Positions 41,763 through 50,883 are shown, numbered from the stretch's first letter. The stretch: DNA of 64,000 nucleotides from Rhodococcus sp. 4CII (GCF_014256275.1 NZ_JACCFE010000001.1:1-64000), one strand, 5' to 3'. Notes: generated from the letters alone by a model not told the origin. Made by a program: numbers and translations.

Positions 41763-41981
41763 TCAAGGCATCTGTTCCCGTGTCGCCCAACGCTCACCTG
41801 GTTTGAACTCGGTCCCGGAGCACGGTGGTACGTACAGCGTCGTATCGCAGTGGCGACAGAAGTACGTGCGATGCCCGCCGTGCCCGGCGCTGGCACACCC
41901 GCAGACCTCCCATCCGACCAGGCACGTTCCGCCGGTCAGATCGTGACCTGGGGCACTGGTCAGGGGCGGGTTCTGTGGACC
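41763..41981 (-). pseudogene. Zinc-ribbon gene remnant without a visible start
   Basis: The minus-strand frame reads GWEVCGCASAGHGGHRTYFC then RHCDTTLYVPPCSGTEFKPG and ends MP*. The cysteine spacing (C-x-C … C-x2-C … C) and composition are strongly protein-like. No ATG/GTG/TTG start lies between the upstream in-frame stop (41982-41984) and the domain, so the 5' end is lost or frameshifted. Confidence 0.45.
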
Positions 41982-41984
41982 TCA

Positions 41985-42507
41985 CCTTCTGATCTTCGCA
42001 CATATGTTCGACCTGCTGCTATGCTGGTTATGCCCCGGTCCGGAGGGAAGCCGGCCGGGGCATAACTCCAGTTCAAAGACGTAAAACGCGACGCCGACGA
42101 TCTTGTGCCTGTCGGACAGGTCGGCACCGGGTTTCCGCTGTCATGCGCCGCCGGTGCGGGACCTGTTCACCCCGCTCGCGAGGACTACGAGCCCTCTGGT
42201 CGCATCTTCGCCGTATGCGGTCGTTGCGTCATCCGCCGATTCTCCCCATTCGCCATTCAGCTTGGGACGCCTCTTGCAAAGAGTTGCGACTGACGTCGCG
42301 AGGCGGGACGTCTTCCCTAATCCCTTTGAACGAGGGGCGCCCGGAGGCCCCCACCGGTCTTCCCGAAAGCCCACATCAACAACGACTTCCGCCTGGCCCG
42401 AAGAAGCCGGACCAACAGCAGTGAACCCATAGACATCACCACGTGGTCCTGCCGCCCGGTTCTCGCACGACTAGCGATCAGTTTCCGACATATCGACCCA
42501 GGGAGGA
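41985..42507. other. Spacer before the ADP-ribosyltransferase gene
   Basis: About 520 bp with no convincing gene. It contains a strong hairpin at 42028-42065 and ends at repeat copy 17. Two overlapping frames of about 75-110 codons on opposite strands lack ribosome sites and protein-like composition. Confidence 0.45.
42028..42065. terminator. Hairpin with T/A-flanked arms
   Basis: TTATGCCCCGG pairs with CCGGGGCATAA (11 bp) around a GC-rich loop. It is probably a bidirectional terminator isolating the downstream toxin-like gene. Confidence 0.6.
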
Positions 42508-42532
42508 GGGGACATGTCATCTCCGCAGTACT
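42508..42532 (-). repeat. 25-bp gene-edge repeat, copy 17
   Basis: GGGGACATGTCATCTCCGCAG… on the plus strand. It overlaps the ribosome site and contains the ATG start of the ADP-ribosyltransferase gene. Confidence 0.8.
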
Positions 42533-44688
42533 CTGCGCTCATGTGTCGCTCGAAATCACACGGAGCCCGCCGGTGCCCGGGGTGCGGTAGTTACAGTGCC
42601 GCAGCGAAAGCGAACGCGAACCGCCGGCACGGCCGCAACGCCCGCAAGAAGGTCGTCGACCACCTGAAAGAGCAAGGGATGGTCGAGACAGCCGCCGCGG
42701 TGCAATCGGCACCACCGAGCATCCTGCCGGAACTGATGGCCGCGTTGGGCATCGACCAGTCGGTGCTGGGGGACACCCCGATGCCGAGTGTGCACGCGAA
42801 CCCGCCGTCGGCGAAACTGCTGATCGCCCATGCTGAGGCCGAGCGCGCGAAGCTGGCCGGCTCGCAGATCACTTCGGCGCAGGCCGCTCTCGATGAAGCC
42901 GAGCAACGCGTCACCGACGCCGACGCGGAGGCCGAGGAAGCCCGCAAGGCGGTCAACCGGATTCGGGCCCGACTGAGGAAGGCAAAGAAGGCTGTCGAGG
43001 ACGGCACCGGCTCATCGTTCGACGTCGCAGCGAAGCAGAAGGACCTCGACGACGCCAAACAGGCGCATATCGACGCCAAGCGCCGGCAGGTCGAGGCCCG
43101 GGAAGATCTGGCAGCCGCGAAGTTCGGGATGCGCGACGACATGGCCAGTGGCGCCGAGCGCGATGCGTACTACGCGTCGCTCTCGGATGACGAGGTCGAT
43201 GCGATCGCCCGATCACTCAACCGCCGCGCCGCAGCTGAAGCGACGCAGGCGCTCTCCGAGGGTGGCCAGCCCGCCCTGGCGTCGGCTCCCCGGGACACGA
43301 GCATCTACAAAGCCGGCACCATCGCGATGGAAAGCGGATCCGGTGTCACCGAAGTCGAGGGGCGTCTCCTCGACGGCGGCACCGCCATCTACCGGCGCGG
43401 ATCCTCGGACTTCGTCATCTTGCAACGCAAGGGCGACGCCTACCACCCGGTTGCCCAGGCACACGGCAAAAACGATGCCCTGGCCAAGGCCAACCGCATC
43501 CCCGTCATGACCGGGCCCGATCCGTTGCCCGCGAACGCCACAGAGATGCAGAAGCAAGCCCACGCCATGAAGGGAGACGTCGCCCTCGTCGTGGCTCGCC
43601 GAGCAGTCGACGGCCACGCCTCCACACCGTCCGCTCAACAGGCGACGATCGACGAGGAGATGGCCGAGGCCCACGATAAGCTGACCGACTCGGTCGGCGG
43701 CGGCCCCGTCCGCGCGGACATCCACGACGGCATCAAGCGGCACCGTCGTGCGATGCAGGAGAAGGCCGCGGTCGAGGCCGGCGAACAGGCCCGTGTGAAG
43801 GCACTTGCCGTCGGCGCAACCAAGGCCGAGGCCGACGCCGCCTATGCGAAGGCGCACCGGCGCGCACTGGGAACCCAGACGGTCGGCGGAGGCACCATCC
43901 CGCACTTCGACCACGACATCCCACCGCAGAGCCTCGGCGCCGACAAACACGCCAGCTTGTGGCGCAGCGGAATACGCGCCTACGGCAAGGAAACCGCCGA
44001 CGACTACCCGGTGATCGCCCAGCGGGCCGGCGACCTGAAGGCCTGGGGATTTACGACCGGACCGGGCGGGCACGTGCAGACCTCGAACATCGGCGCGCTG
44101 ACCACCTCCAACGCGGAATTCGTGCAGAAGATGCTCAGCTACAAAGAACGCAGCGCACTGACCACCTACACCGGCGGCAGCTACCGCTCGATCAACGCCG
44201 CCATCACCGGCCGCGACGCGAACCCGTCCGGACACATCAAGACCGTGGTGTCCCAGCTGGACTCAGCATTCGACAAGTTCCGCGGGCACAACCCGAACAA
44301 ACAACCGATGACACTGGTTCGCGGCACCCAGGTCCCGAGCGGGTGGAAGGGCACCACCGAGGAGTACATCGACTCGGCCTTCACCGTCGGGTCGCGGATG
44401 GAGATCGGCAAGGTCACCAGCTTCTCCACGAACCACGGCACGGCGCACAACTTCGCCGGCCACCCGCCGTACATGATGGTCGTCCGCACCCGGGACGGGC
44501 TTCCGGTCAAGTCCATCTCGAGCTACTCCTCCGAGGACGAGGTGGTTCTCCCGATGGGCACCCACCTGCGCTGCGTGAAGGTCGACCACCACGGCATCAG
44601 CGGCCGGCCGACGGTGTACATGGTCGCCGAAGACCTGGTCGCCGAAGCCGACGACGGCACCGGCGGCTCCACGACCAAGGCCGCGTAA
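42514..44688 (+). CDS. Large protein with C-terminal arginine-type ADP-ribosyltransferase domain
   Basis: 724 residues from ATG 42514 (GGGAGGAGGGG upstream; ATG 42541 is an alternative). The N-terminus has a basic zinc-binding segment (MCRSKSHGARRCPGCGSY). A coiled-coil region lies at about 110-205 and a middle domain at about 255-460. The ART domain at about 560-720 has the R-S-E triad: LVRGTQ (Arg near 603), TSFSTN (Ser near 637) and SEDEVVLP (E-x-E near 674-676). Such enzymes transfer ADP-ribose to proteins and act as toxins or effectors. No signal peptide is seen. An ADP-ribosylglycohydrolase gene follows, arguing for a toxin-immunity or regulatory cycle. Confidence 0.75.
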   Translation: MSSPQYSALMCRSKSHGARRCPGCGSYSAAAKANANRRHGRNARKKVVDHLKEQGMVETAAAVQSAPPSILPELMAALGIDQSVLGDTPMPSVHANPPSAKLLIAHAEAERAKLAGSQITSAQAALDEAEQRVTDADAEAEEARKAVNRIRARLRKAKKAVEDGTGSSFDVAAKQKDLDDAKQAHIDAKRRQVEAREDLAAAKFGMRDDMASGAERDAYYASLSDDEVDAIARSLNRRAAAEATQALSEGGQPALASAPRDTSIYKAGTIAMESGSGVTEVEGRLLDGGTAIYRRGSSDFVILQRKGDAYHPVAQAHGKNDALAKANRIPVMTGPDPLPANATEMQKQAHAMKGDVALVVARRAVDGHASTPSAQQATIDEEMAEAHDKLTDSVGGGPVRADIHDGIKRHRRAMQEKAAVEAGEQARVKALAVGATKAEADAAYAKAHRRALGTQTVGGGTIPHFDHDIPPQSLGADKHASLWRSGIRAYGKETADDYPVIAQRAGDLKAWGFTTGPGGHVQTSNIGALTTSNAEFVQKMLSYKERSALTTYTGGSYRSINAAITGRDANPSGHIKTVVSQLDSAFDKFRGHNPNKQPMTLVRGTQVPSGWKGTTEEYIDSAFTVGSRMEIGKVTSFSTNHGTAHNFAGHPPYMMVVRTRDGLPVKSISSYSSEDEVVLPMGTHLRCVKVDHHGISGRPTVYMVAEDLVAEADDGTGGSTTKAA

Positions 44689-44696
44689 ACCTACAC

Positions 44697-44721
44697 CTAC
44701 CAGGTAATATGACACGTCCCC
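44697..44721 (+). repeat. 25-bp gene-edge repeat, copy 6
   Basis: CTACCAGG + TAAT + ATGACACGTCCCC, 8 bp after the ART stop and 33 bp before the 44755 start. Together with copy 17 it brackets the ART gene in inverted orientation. Confidence 0.85.
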
Positions 44722-44754
44722 TCCTGAAGGGGCGACGAGGGAAGGACCATCACC

Positions 44755-44925
44755 ATGGCCGCACTCAACGACGAGCAGCTCGACGAGATCCGCCGGCACC
44801 TCGACGAAGGCATGACCCCCGACGCAATCGCCGACTACCTCGGCCGCGTCGCCGACCTCGACCTCCTGGACATCGTCACCATCCGCTCCGCGGCGGTCGC
44901 CCTGTCGCGTGGGGAGACCCCGTGA
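44755..44925 (+). CDS. 56-residue helical protein between toxin-like and glycohydrolase genes
   Basis: ATG 44755 with GGGAAGGACC upstream. The sequence (LNDEQLDEIRRHLDEGMTPD, AIADYLGRVADLDLLDIVTI) is acidic and helical, with a possible HTH-like DEGMTPDAIADYLG turn. The stop overlaps the GTG start of the glycohydrolase gene (GTGA), so the two are translationally coupled. It may be an adaptor, regulator or antitoxin; nothing in the sequence decides. Confidence 0.65.
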   Translation: MAALNDEQLDEIRRHLDEGMTPDAIADYLGRVADLDLLDIVTIRSAAVALSRGETP

Positions 44926-46001
44926 CCGCACCTGCCGCCGGCAGCGACACCGCACTGCTCGCCCGCTACGGAAACGCCCTGACCGGCCTGGCCGCCGGCG
45001 ACGCCTGGGGCTTTCAGGTCGAATTCACCAGCTACACACGGATGCCGGCCTATCCGGTCGCCCCACCGGCCGGTCATTGGGTGATCTCCGATGATACGCA
45101 GATGACCATTGCCCTTCACCGTGCTCTGGCCGAGGTCCACGACTTCGCCGACATCGAAACGGTTACCGACGCGATCACCCGGCAGTTCCTGTTGTGGCAG
45201 GTCGACCCCGACAACACCCGCGCCCCGGGCCGCACCTGCATGACATCGCTGCGCAACCTCCGCGCCGGCGCCCGCTGGTACGACACCGACGGGGCCGTCG
45301 AGTCCGCCGGCTGCGGGGCCGTGATGCGCCTGGTCCCCACCGCCTTCGCTCCCGACCCGTATTGGTTGGGCTTGACCGCTCTGCAGGCCGTGATCACCCA
45401 CAAGCACCCCCGGGCCGTCGTCCCGGCGCTTCTGCTTGCCGATGCCACCCGCCAGGCCCCGGCCCAGCGCGGCCGGTTCCTCGAACATGCCCTCACGACC
45501 GCCGCGCAGATCTACAACGGCACCAGCACCTGGACCGAGGACCGCTACCTTCAGGACGTCCTCGCCCCAATCACGGGGGACGTGTCATCTTTCCTGGTAG
45601 ATGGCTTGAATGACGACGTGGCCGACGCGCTGATGCGCGCCGCGGACAGCCGGGACCGACTGCAGGGTGTCGAGCCGACAAGCTACGGCGACCCGTGCGC
45701 CGGCATTGGTGAAGGCTGGGAATCGGCCAGTGCCGCAGCCCTCGCTCTCCTGGTCGCCGACATGGCAACTGCCTCGGGCGGCGACGCTCCCGCGTTGACC
45801 GGCCCCCAGGCCCTCGCCTGGGCCTCGACGAGCAACGGCGACTCCGACTCCATCGCCTGCATCGCCGGCGGAATCATCGGCTCTGCGCACCCTGAGCCCG
45901 ACTACTGGGCAGCGAACGGACTCAATCCGACTTTCGAGCCCCGCTACGCCGAGGAGCTCGCCGCTGCGGCACGTCAGGGGACGTGTCGTCTGCACTGGTG
46001 A
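44922..46001 (+). CDS. ADP-ribosylglycohydrolase (DraG-like)
   Basis: 359 residues from GTG 44922. The two metal-binding motifs of the family are present: WVISDDTQMTIALHRAL near residue 54 and SNGDSDSIACIAGGIIGSAH near 303. FVEQ-type substrate residues are seen early as AGDAWGFQVEFTSY. DraG-like enzymes remove ADP-ribose from arginine, the reverse of the reaction expected for the ART encoded upstream. Repeat copy 7 is translated inside the gene (about residues 219-227) and copy 8 supplies its last codons and stop, so the ends of the gene have been shaped by the repeat. Confidence 0.85.
   Translation: MTAPAAGSDTALLARYGNALTGLAAGDAWGFQVEFTSYTRMPAYPVAPPAGHWVISDDTQMTIALHRALAEVHDFADIETVTDAITRQFLLWQVDPDNTRAPGRTCMTSLRNLRAGARWYDTDGAVESAGCGAVMRLVPTAFAPDPYWLGLTALQAVITHKHPRAVVPALLLADATRQAPAQRGRFLEHALTTAAQIYNGTSTWTEDRYLQDVLAPITGDVSSFLVDGLNDDVADALMRAADSRDRLQGVEPTSYGDPCAGIGEGWESASAAALALLVADMATASGGDAPALTGPQALAWASTSNGDSDSIACIAGGIIGSAHPEPDYWAANGLNPTFEPRYAEELAAAARQGTCRLHW
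45576..45600 (-). repeat. 25-bp gene-edge repeat, copy 7 (inside a coding region)
   Basis: CTACCAGG + AAAG + ATGACACGTCCCC on the minus strand; translated on the plus strand within the glycohydrolase as GDVSSFLVD. It is the only copy deep inside an intact gene. Confidence 0.85.
45977..46001 (-). repeat. 25-bp gene-edge repeat, copy 8
   Basis: TCACCAGT + GCAG + ACGACACGTCCCC on the minus strand; it forms the last eight codons and the TGA stop of the glycohydrolase gene. Confidence 0.85.
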
Positions 46002-46171
46002 ACGCGATATCGACGAGCCGCCACCAGCTCGTTGATCGGGATTCGCTCCAGCGCTTTGCCCGTCGGCACGACCTGTGCCGGCGGGTATTTCGCTATTTAG
46101 GCGCCACCCCGGCCGCCCTGCCGGTTTGACCTGTTGAACTTCTCGCGCCGCCCGGAGAAACTTCCCCAGGT

Positions 46172-46199
46172 TTGACATAGCATCGTGACGCTGTAAAGT
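46172..46199 (+). promoter_or_regulatory. Promoter-like sequence, TGTAA family (member d)
   Basis: TTGACA at 46172, 16 bp, TAAAGT at 46194. The stretch GTGACGCTGTAAAGTG matches the corresponding part of the three TTGCAAC promoters at 53121, 54907 and 60198. Confidence 0.55.
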
Positions 46200-46238
46200 G
46201 ATTCTTGAATGAACCACGAAGACAACGGGGGAGTCGCC

Positions 46239-47443
46239 ATGTATGACCTGTCGATGAGCAACCTGCACGAGGCCTTGGCGCAGATCGACAAAGCGAATGC
46301 ACGCCTGGCGCGCAACAACATCGCCGAGCGGTTCACCTACGTTCTCGACCCCTACGCCCGCGAGGAGACCAACGCCCTCGGCATCACCACCGCACAGGAA
46401 CGCGTGCGTCTGGACCTGTCCGCCCCGCGGATCGGATTCGACGGTTGGGTGTTCGTCGCCCGCCTGGTCGAGGAGGAAGCCGGTTACGTGACCTTCTGCG
46501 CACCAGGGCAGAACCTCGACGGCTGGGCCCGACCGGACACCCCGCACTGCGACTACTGCGGCAAGTTCCGCCGCCGCGCCAAGCTGTACGTGCTGCGCCA
46601 CACCGACACCGGCGAGATCAAGCAGGTCGGCGCCAGCTGCATCACCCTGTTCCTCGGCGTGAAGGTCGCTGGACTGTGGACCCTCGAATACGACCTGGAC
46701 GAGCACCTTCCCGCCCTGGGCGGCGAGGAGTGGGGCGAACCGGTAGCCCGTGGAGATCGGTCGCTGCACAAGCTCGACACCATCGCCCTCGCGCTGGCCT
46801 TCTCCGAGGGCGGGCGCGGCTACATCTCCCGCGCCCGGGCCCGCGACCGCGAGATCCCCGCGACCGCAGACACCATCGCGACCGCGGTGTGGGACTGCAG
46901 TTCATCCGCAACCAGGAGCTGCGCCGCGAACTCGCAGAAGGGGTGACCGAGGCCCGCCGGATCCGGACCGAGCAGCCCGAGCTGATCGACGCCGTCCTGG
47001 CCTCCGTCGAGACCGTCGACCAGGCCAGCGATTACGGGATGAACCTGCGGACCCTCCTCGCCGGAGACTACGTTTCGGCGAAGTCGGTGGGTATCGCCGC
47101 CTCATTGGTGGCGGTCTACGCCCGGCAGCAGCAGCACGAGGCTGAACGCGCCACGATCGCCCCGGGTTTCGTCGCCCCGAAGGGTGCCCAGGTCACCGAC
47201 CTCGACGCCACCGTCACCGTCTCCCGCATCATTCCCGGCCACTACGGCGCGAAGACCCTGCTGGTTCTCCGGACCGAGGGAAACCGGCTGGTCAAGTGGT
47301 TCGCCACAGGCTTGCGCGACTTCGAGCCCGGCCAGCGGGTGCGGATCCTGCGCGCCACCGTCAAGGACCACGAAACGTTCCGCGGCCAGGACCAGACAGT
47401 GGTCACCCGCGCCAAGCTCGAGGACCTCGAACCCGCCGTGTAG
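46239..47443 (+). pseudogene. Zinc-finger protein gene with one apparent base deletion
   Basis: ATG 46239 has GGGGGAG upstream (ATG 46209 is in frame). The first frame reads to about 46890 (ALAQIDKANARLARNNIAER, HCDYCGKFRRRAKLYVLRHT, QVGASCITLFLGV). It then continues in another frame (FIRNQELRRELAEGVTEARR … HYGAKTLLVLRTEGNRLVKW … VTRAKLEDLEPAV*). Adding one base at GTGTGGGA-CTGCAG near 46893 gives a single protein of about 401 residues. The C-x2-C…C zinc motif followed by G-A-S-C-x3-F resembles plasmid and phage proteins of unknown function. The C-terminal part has an OB-like pattern. A sequencing error is possible. Confidence 0.6.
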
Positions 47444-47531
47444 TGCGCACTCCAGAGCAGACCCAGGCATGTCGCGGAAAACCGGAACATCCCGGGCCTC
47501 CCGCCGTCGCCGCCCCCGGAAGGACTCCGCC

Positions 47532-48380
47532 ATGCCCCCAATGATTCGCCCGCACTTCAGTTACAACGACCCCACTCTCACCCCGCCGGAACCGGGCAAG
47601 GACCTGGTTCTCGAAGTAGGCCTGATCTTCTCCCGTCCCGGCATCGGCCCCAAAGGTGGTGGCCAGTACGGCGGCATCCCGCTGTCTGTCGGCCCAACCA
47701 CAACCCTGTTCCGTCGTCACGACGGTATTGAGATGCGTCTGCCGAATACCGATTTGCTGCTGTGGCACACGCCGTTCCTCACACAAGCCCATTACCGCGG
47801 CGTCACAGGACTGCACCGACGACCTGGGTGGGAATGGCTGACATGGACCCTCGCCGGCCATGTCGCCTACGGCATGGCCGTCACAGCGGTCCCCGCGCAT
47901 GGCGTCGTCCCCGTCACCGAGGAGGCGGCGGCTTCGCCTCTGGTGATCGTGCCGTGTGGTGGACGCAAACGCGGCGAGCCAGCCCCCGCTGGAGCCCTCT
48001 ATACCGGCTCCTACCACCGACTTTGCCAAGAGGCTGCCCGCCGACTGGCACCTCTTGAGCGCATCCACATACTTTCCGGACTGCACGGCCTGCTCGACCT
48101 CGACACAGTCGTCGCCCCGTACGAGATGCGCCTCGGCCGACCGGGTTCCGTCACCGCCGACACCGTCCACGCCCAGGCCGCTGACCGAGGACTCCTCGGC
48201 GCCCCGGACGTCGTGGTGCTGGCGGGGCGGGACTACAGCCGGATCGTCACCGCCGTATGGCCGCACGCCCGCACTCCGCTGGCCGGCAGCCGCAGCATGG
48301 GCGAGCAGCTGCAGCGTCTCGCAGGAATCGCCGCCGGTGGAGGTCTCGACCGCATTGGCCTGCATCAGAAGTCGGCATGA
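47532..48380 (+). CDS. DUF6884-type protein
   Basis: 282 residues from ATG 47532 (GGAAGGACTCC upstream). An N-terminal domain of about 135 residues is unidentified (LPNTDLLLWHTPFLTQAHYR). The C-terminal domain starts PLVIVPCGGRKRGEPAPAGA then LYTGSYHRLCQEAARRLAP and ILSGLHGLLDLDTVVAPYE. The C-G-x-K/R motif, Y-x-G-x4-C and S-x-x-H/Y-G-L order fit the DUF6884/YaaA-like fold, associated with nucleic-acid or peroxide-stress functions. Biochemistry unknown. Confidence 0.7.
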   Translation: MPPMIRPHFSYNDPTLTPPEPGKDLVLEVGLIFSRPGIGPKGGGQYGGIPLSVGPTTTLFRRHDGIEMRLPNTDLLLWHTPFLTQAHYRGVTGLHRRPGWEWLTWTLAGHVAYGMAVTAVPAHGVVPVTEEAAASPLVIVPCGGRKRGEPAPAGALYTGSYHRLCQEAARRLAPLERIHILSGLHGLLDLDTVVAPYEMRLGRPGSVTADTVHAQAADRGLLGAPDVVVLAGRDYSRIVTAVWPHARTPLAGSRSMGEQLQRLAGIAAGGGLDRIGLHQKSA

Positions 48381-48456
48381 CCGAGAAATGTGGGTATGCC
48401 GCGCTACATTGCCCACCGGGCAACTCATGCCCGGTCTTGGTAGGGAGGAGACAAGA

Positions 48457-49083
48457 ATGCTGATCGTTGCAATGCTCGCTCTGGGGGTGGCGTTTCTGGG
48501 CGGGGCGCTGTATCCGCTGCTGGGGGTCGTGCGGAGCTGGAGTGACGGGGATCGATCCAAGAACCAGGCGACGGTCGCAGCCATGTCGCTGGTGTCCCTC
48601 TACGGCCTGCTGTTCCTCTACTCGGGGGTGGCAGGGCTTTTCGGCGCACGACTGTCCGCCACAACCATCCTCGCCTTCTTGGCGGTAACTGTGTTGGTCG
48701 GTACGGTCTTCGCGGTGGCGAGCGTGTACTCGAAACGCCGCGCATGGTCGCTGGACAACGAGCTGCGAGCCGCGTCCGGCCGCCCCGACCGTCGTCACTG
48801 GATGCCGCCGCTGTTAGTTGGACTCGTGTGGCTCATGGGCGGATCCATTGCCCAATTCGGCGTGCTGCTGCTGGTGGCCAGCATGAGCGCCGGGGAACGC
48901 TCGCCTGAGACCACGACGGACGACCTCGGCGCGACCGTTGCGATTGTGTTCATGGCTGCTGTCATGGTGATAGCTGCTGGTGCTGCGGGCGCCCAGAAAT
49001 GGCGGCTGCACCGAGAAGAGAGCCGACTGCAGGTATCTGACCGCATGCTGGCGCAGCGAGGACACGGAGGCGGAAGAGGATGA
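48457..49083 (+). CDS. Multi-helix membrane protein of unknown function
   Basis: 208 residues from ATG 48457 (AGGGAGGAG upstream). Five hydrophobic helices (LIVAMLALGVAFLGGALYPL, MSLVSLYGLLFLYSGVAGLF, ILAFLAVTVLVGTVFAVASV, LLVGLVWLMGGSIAQFGVLL, TVAIVFMAAVMVIAAGAAGA) and a basic cytoplasmic tail. Its stop overlaps the next start by four bases, so it likely works with that protein. Confidence 0.65.
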   Translation: MLIVAMLALGVAFLGGALYPLLGVVRSWSDGDRSKNQATVAAMSLVSLYGLLFLYSGVAGLFGARLSATTILAFLAVTVLVGTVFAVASVYSKRRAWSLDNELRAASGRPDRRHWMPPLLVGLVWLMGGSIAQFGVLLLVASMSAGERSPETTTDDLGATVAIVFMAAVMVIAAGAAGAQKWRLHREESRLQVSDRMLAQRGHGGGRG

Positions 49084-49955
49084 ATGAAGACAACAGCATC
49101 GCGGCGACCTCCCTGGACTGGTCCACGGTCGTCCTGAAGGAATCCGAACCGCCGCCGGCCCGCCCAGCGGAAGACGGGTTACTGAGCGTCTTGCTCGGCG
49201 TCGTCCTGCTCTCGATCGGCGGAACCATTCTGACGGCGATCCCGCTGCTGTTTGCCGGGGCAACGGTTGCGCTGGCAGCCTTCGCGGACGTCGAGGTGAG
49301 CTTCCTTAGCGAGCATTCCGACGCTCTCTGGACACTGGCCGGCGCAACCACGGCGACATTCCTCGTTGGGGTCGCTGCAGTGGGCGCCGTGACAGCACTC
49401 GGTGCAGTGAGGAACAAGCGAAAGCCCAACGAGATCACTGGCAACCAATTGGCCGCTGCACCTCACGAGGTGCGCGCCCTCATGAGTGACGCTGTCCTGA
49501 CCGTCGAAACGATCAAGGATTCCCGCGCGTGGCGAGAAGGTCTGTTCACCGACGTGGACCTGCGGGCGGCTATCTGGGACATCGGCTCCCGGGTTCTCGC
49601 GGCCACAGAGCTGCATGACGCCATCACCGCGGCAGGCGAATCCGGTATCGGCGCCCTTGCGCCCGAGGACGACCAGACCTACGTGCTGTCGTGCGCCCGA
49701 ATCGCCGATGCAGTTCAGGCGTTGCGGGACGCGGCCGCCGCAGTAACGCAGCTGTCGGCCGAACTCGCCGCCGCGGATGCCGTTGCACAGCTCGACGCCG
49801 AGCGTGCCGAACGAGCAGAACAGTCCGCAGGGCGAATCGAGCGTCTAGTCACCGCGCAGGCCGCCACCCCGACGACGCCGGCCACGGCGGTTACCGACCT
49901 CAGCGAGACGATCACCACCCGGACGGTTGCATACAGGGAACTGCGTCAGGCCTGA
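49080..49955 (+). CDS. Membrane protein with long cytoplasmic helical tail
   Basis: 291 residues, start overlapping the preceding gene (ATGA). Two helices near residues 35-60 and 82-110 (LLSVLLGVVLLSIGGTILTA, TLAGATTATFLVGVAAVGAV) are followed by about 180 cytoplasmic residues, Ala-rich and coiled-coil prone (DAVAQLDAERAERAEQSAGR). Unknown function. Confidence 0.6.
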   Translation: MNEDNSIAATSLDWSTVVLKESEPPPARPAEDGLLSVLLGVVLLSIGGTILTAIPLLFAGATVALAAFADVEVSFLSEHSDALWTLAGATTATFLVGVAAVGAVTALGAVRNKRKPNEITGNQLAAAPHEVRALMSDAVLTVETIKDSRAWREGLFTDVDLRAAIWDIGSRVLAATELHDAITAAGESGIGALAPEDDQTYVLSCARIADAVQALRDAAAAVTQLSAELAAADAVAQLDAERAERAEQSAGRIERLVTAQAATPTTPATAVTDLSETITTRTVAYRELRQA

Positions 49956-49963
49956 CCTGGAAT

Positions 49964-49998
49964 AACGAAGCCCCGGCCCTCCCAAGGCTGGGTTTCGT
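49964..49998. terminator. Hairpin in a convergent gap
   Basis: ACGAAgCCccgGCC pairs imperfectly with GGCtgGGtTTCGT, between the rightward 49080 gene and the leftward 50104 gene. Confidence 0.45.
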
Positions 49999-50052
49999 CA
50001 TGTGGTGGGCGAGGATCGCGTCAGCCGAGTCGTCTGGACCCCAGATGTGCGG

Positions 50053-50077
50053 GGGGACGTGTCATCACGGCAGGTCA
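50053..50077 (-). repeat. 25-bp gene-edge repeat, copy 9
   Basis: TGACCTGC + CGTG + ATGACACGTCCCC on the minus strand, 27 bp beyond the stop of the leftward 50104 gene. Confidence 0.9.
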
Positions 50078-50103
50078 ACGCGCAAACCGGGCTTCCCGGT
50101 GAA

Positions 50104-50883
50104 CTACTTCGCAGGGGTGCGGGCGTCGACGAATCGGCGGATGACCTTGTCCCAGCCCAATGACTCGAGGAGTTCCGCGGCGGCGGCACGTGAGGTGAGT
50201 GACCGCATTACGTCGATATCGAGATCGCCGCTGCTGCCCAGGACGTCGTCGAGGCGCAGGCAATCGACGTACCCGTAATCCGTCCAGGGATCGACGTGGC
50301 CGTCCCAGTCCGCGGTGTCGGCGTACGGCCCGCCGAGCCGCAGCTTTCCGCTGCGGTGGATCATCACGTACCGGGGAACCACCTGCATCGTCTCGTCGGC
50401 ATTGGCCAGGGTCACCTCGGGGTCGGCGGCGGGATCTGCACTCGCGAGCCGGCGGTCGTAGGACGCCGTCTTGACCGTTGCGACCTCGACCAGCGCCCGC
50501 ACGTAGACCCACCGCGCCCGCTCGACCGAGCCCGCCCACGCCGATTCCTCGTCCGCGCAGGAGAACACGTTCTCGGCCGGGGTGCGTATCAGCAGCCGCG
50601 TCCCCACCCGTTCGTGATCGACAACCAGGTCTCCGTCGACGACGAGTTCGCCGTCGTGCTCGCGGACCCCGGTGATCGTCGCCACCGCGAGCACCTCGTC
50701 GTCCGGCGCGGTGACGAACAGTTCACGCTCGGACCGGACGCTGTCGGCATCACCGGGAAACGGGCCGCGACCTCTGGTGAACGCTTCGGGCTGGGTCAAT
50801 CCGGCCCGAAACCCCGCTTCGGTCACCCCCAACGGATGATCGCGCACCTCTCGCAGGTCACCGAGCCGAACCCTCGACGTCAC
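50104..50883 (-). CDS. Unknown soluble protein
   Basis: 259 residues from GTG 50883. Beta-rich middle (ELFVTAPDDEVLAVATITGV, LVVDHERVGTRLLIRTPAEN) and helical C-terminus (SRAAAAELLESLGWDKVIRR). No signal peptide, membrane helix or known motif. It is flanked by repeat copy 9 at its 3' end and divergent from the P450 gene. Confidence 0.55.
   Translation of the reverse strand: MTSRVRLGDLREVRDHPLGVTEAGFRAGLTQPEAFTRGRGPFPGDADSVRSERELFVTAPDDEVLAVATITGVREHDGELVVDGDLVVDHERVGTRLLIRTPAENVFSCADEESAWAGSVERARWVYVRALVEVATVKTASYDRRLASADPAADPEVTLANADETMQVVPRYVMIHRSGKLRLGGPYADTADWDGHVDPWTDYGYVDCLRLDDVLGSSGDLDIDVMRSLTSRAAAAELLESLGWDKVIRRFVDARTPAK

Noticed and set aside
42103..42432. Overlapping frames of about 75-110 codons before the ART gene
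   Set aside because: No ribosome site, low-complexity Ser/Pro/Arg composition and strong secondary structure next to them; treated as spacer.
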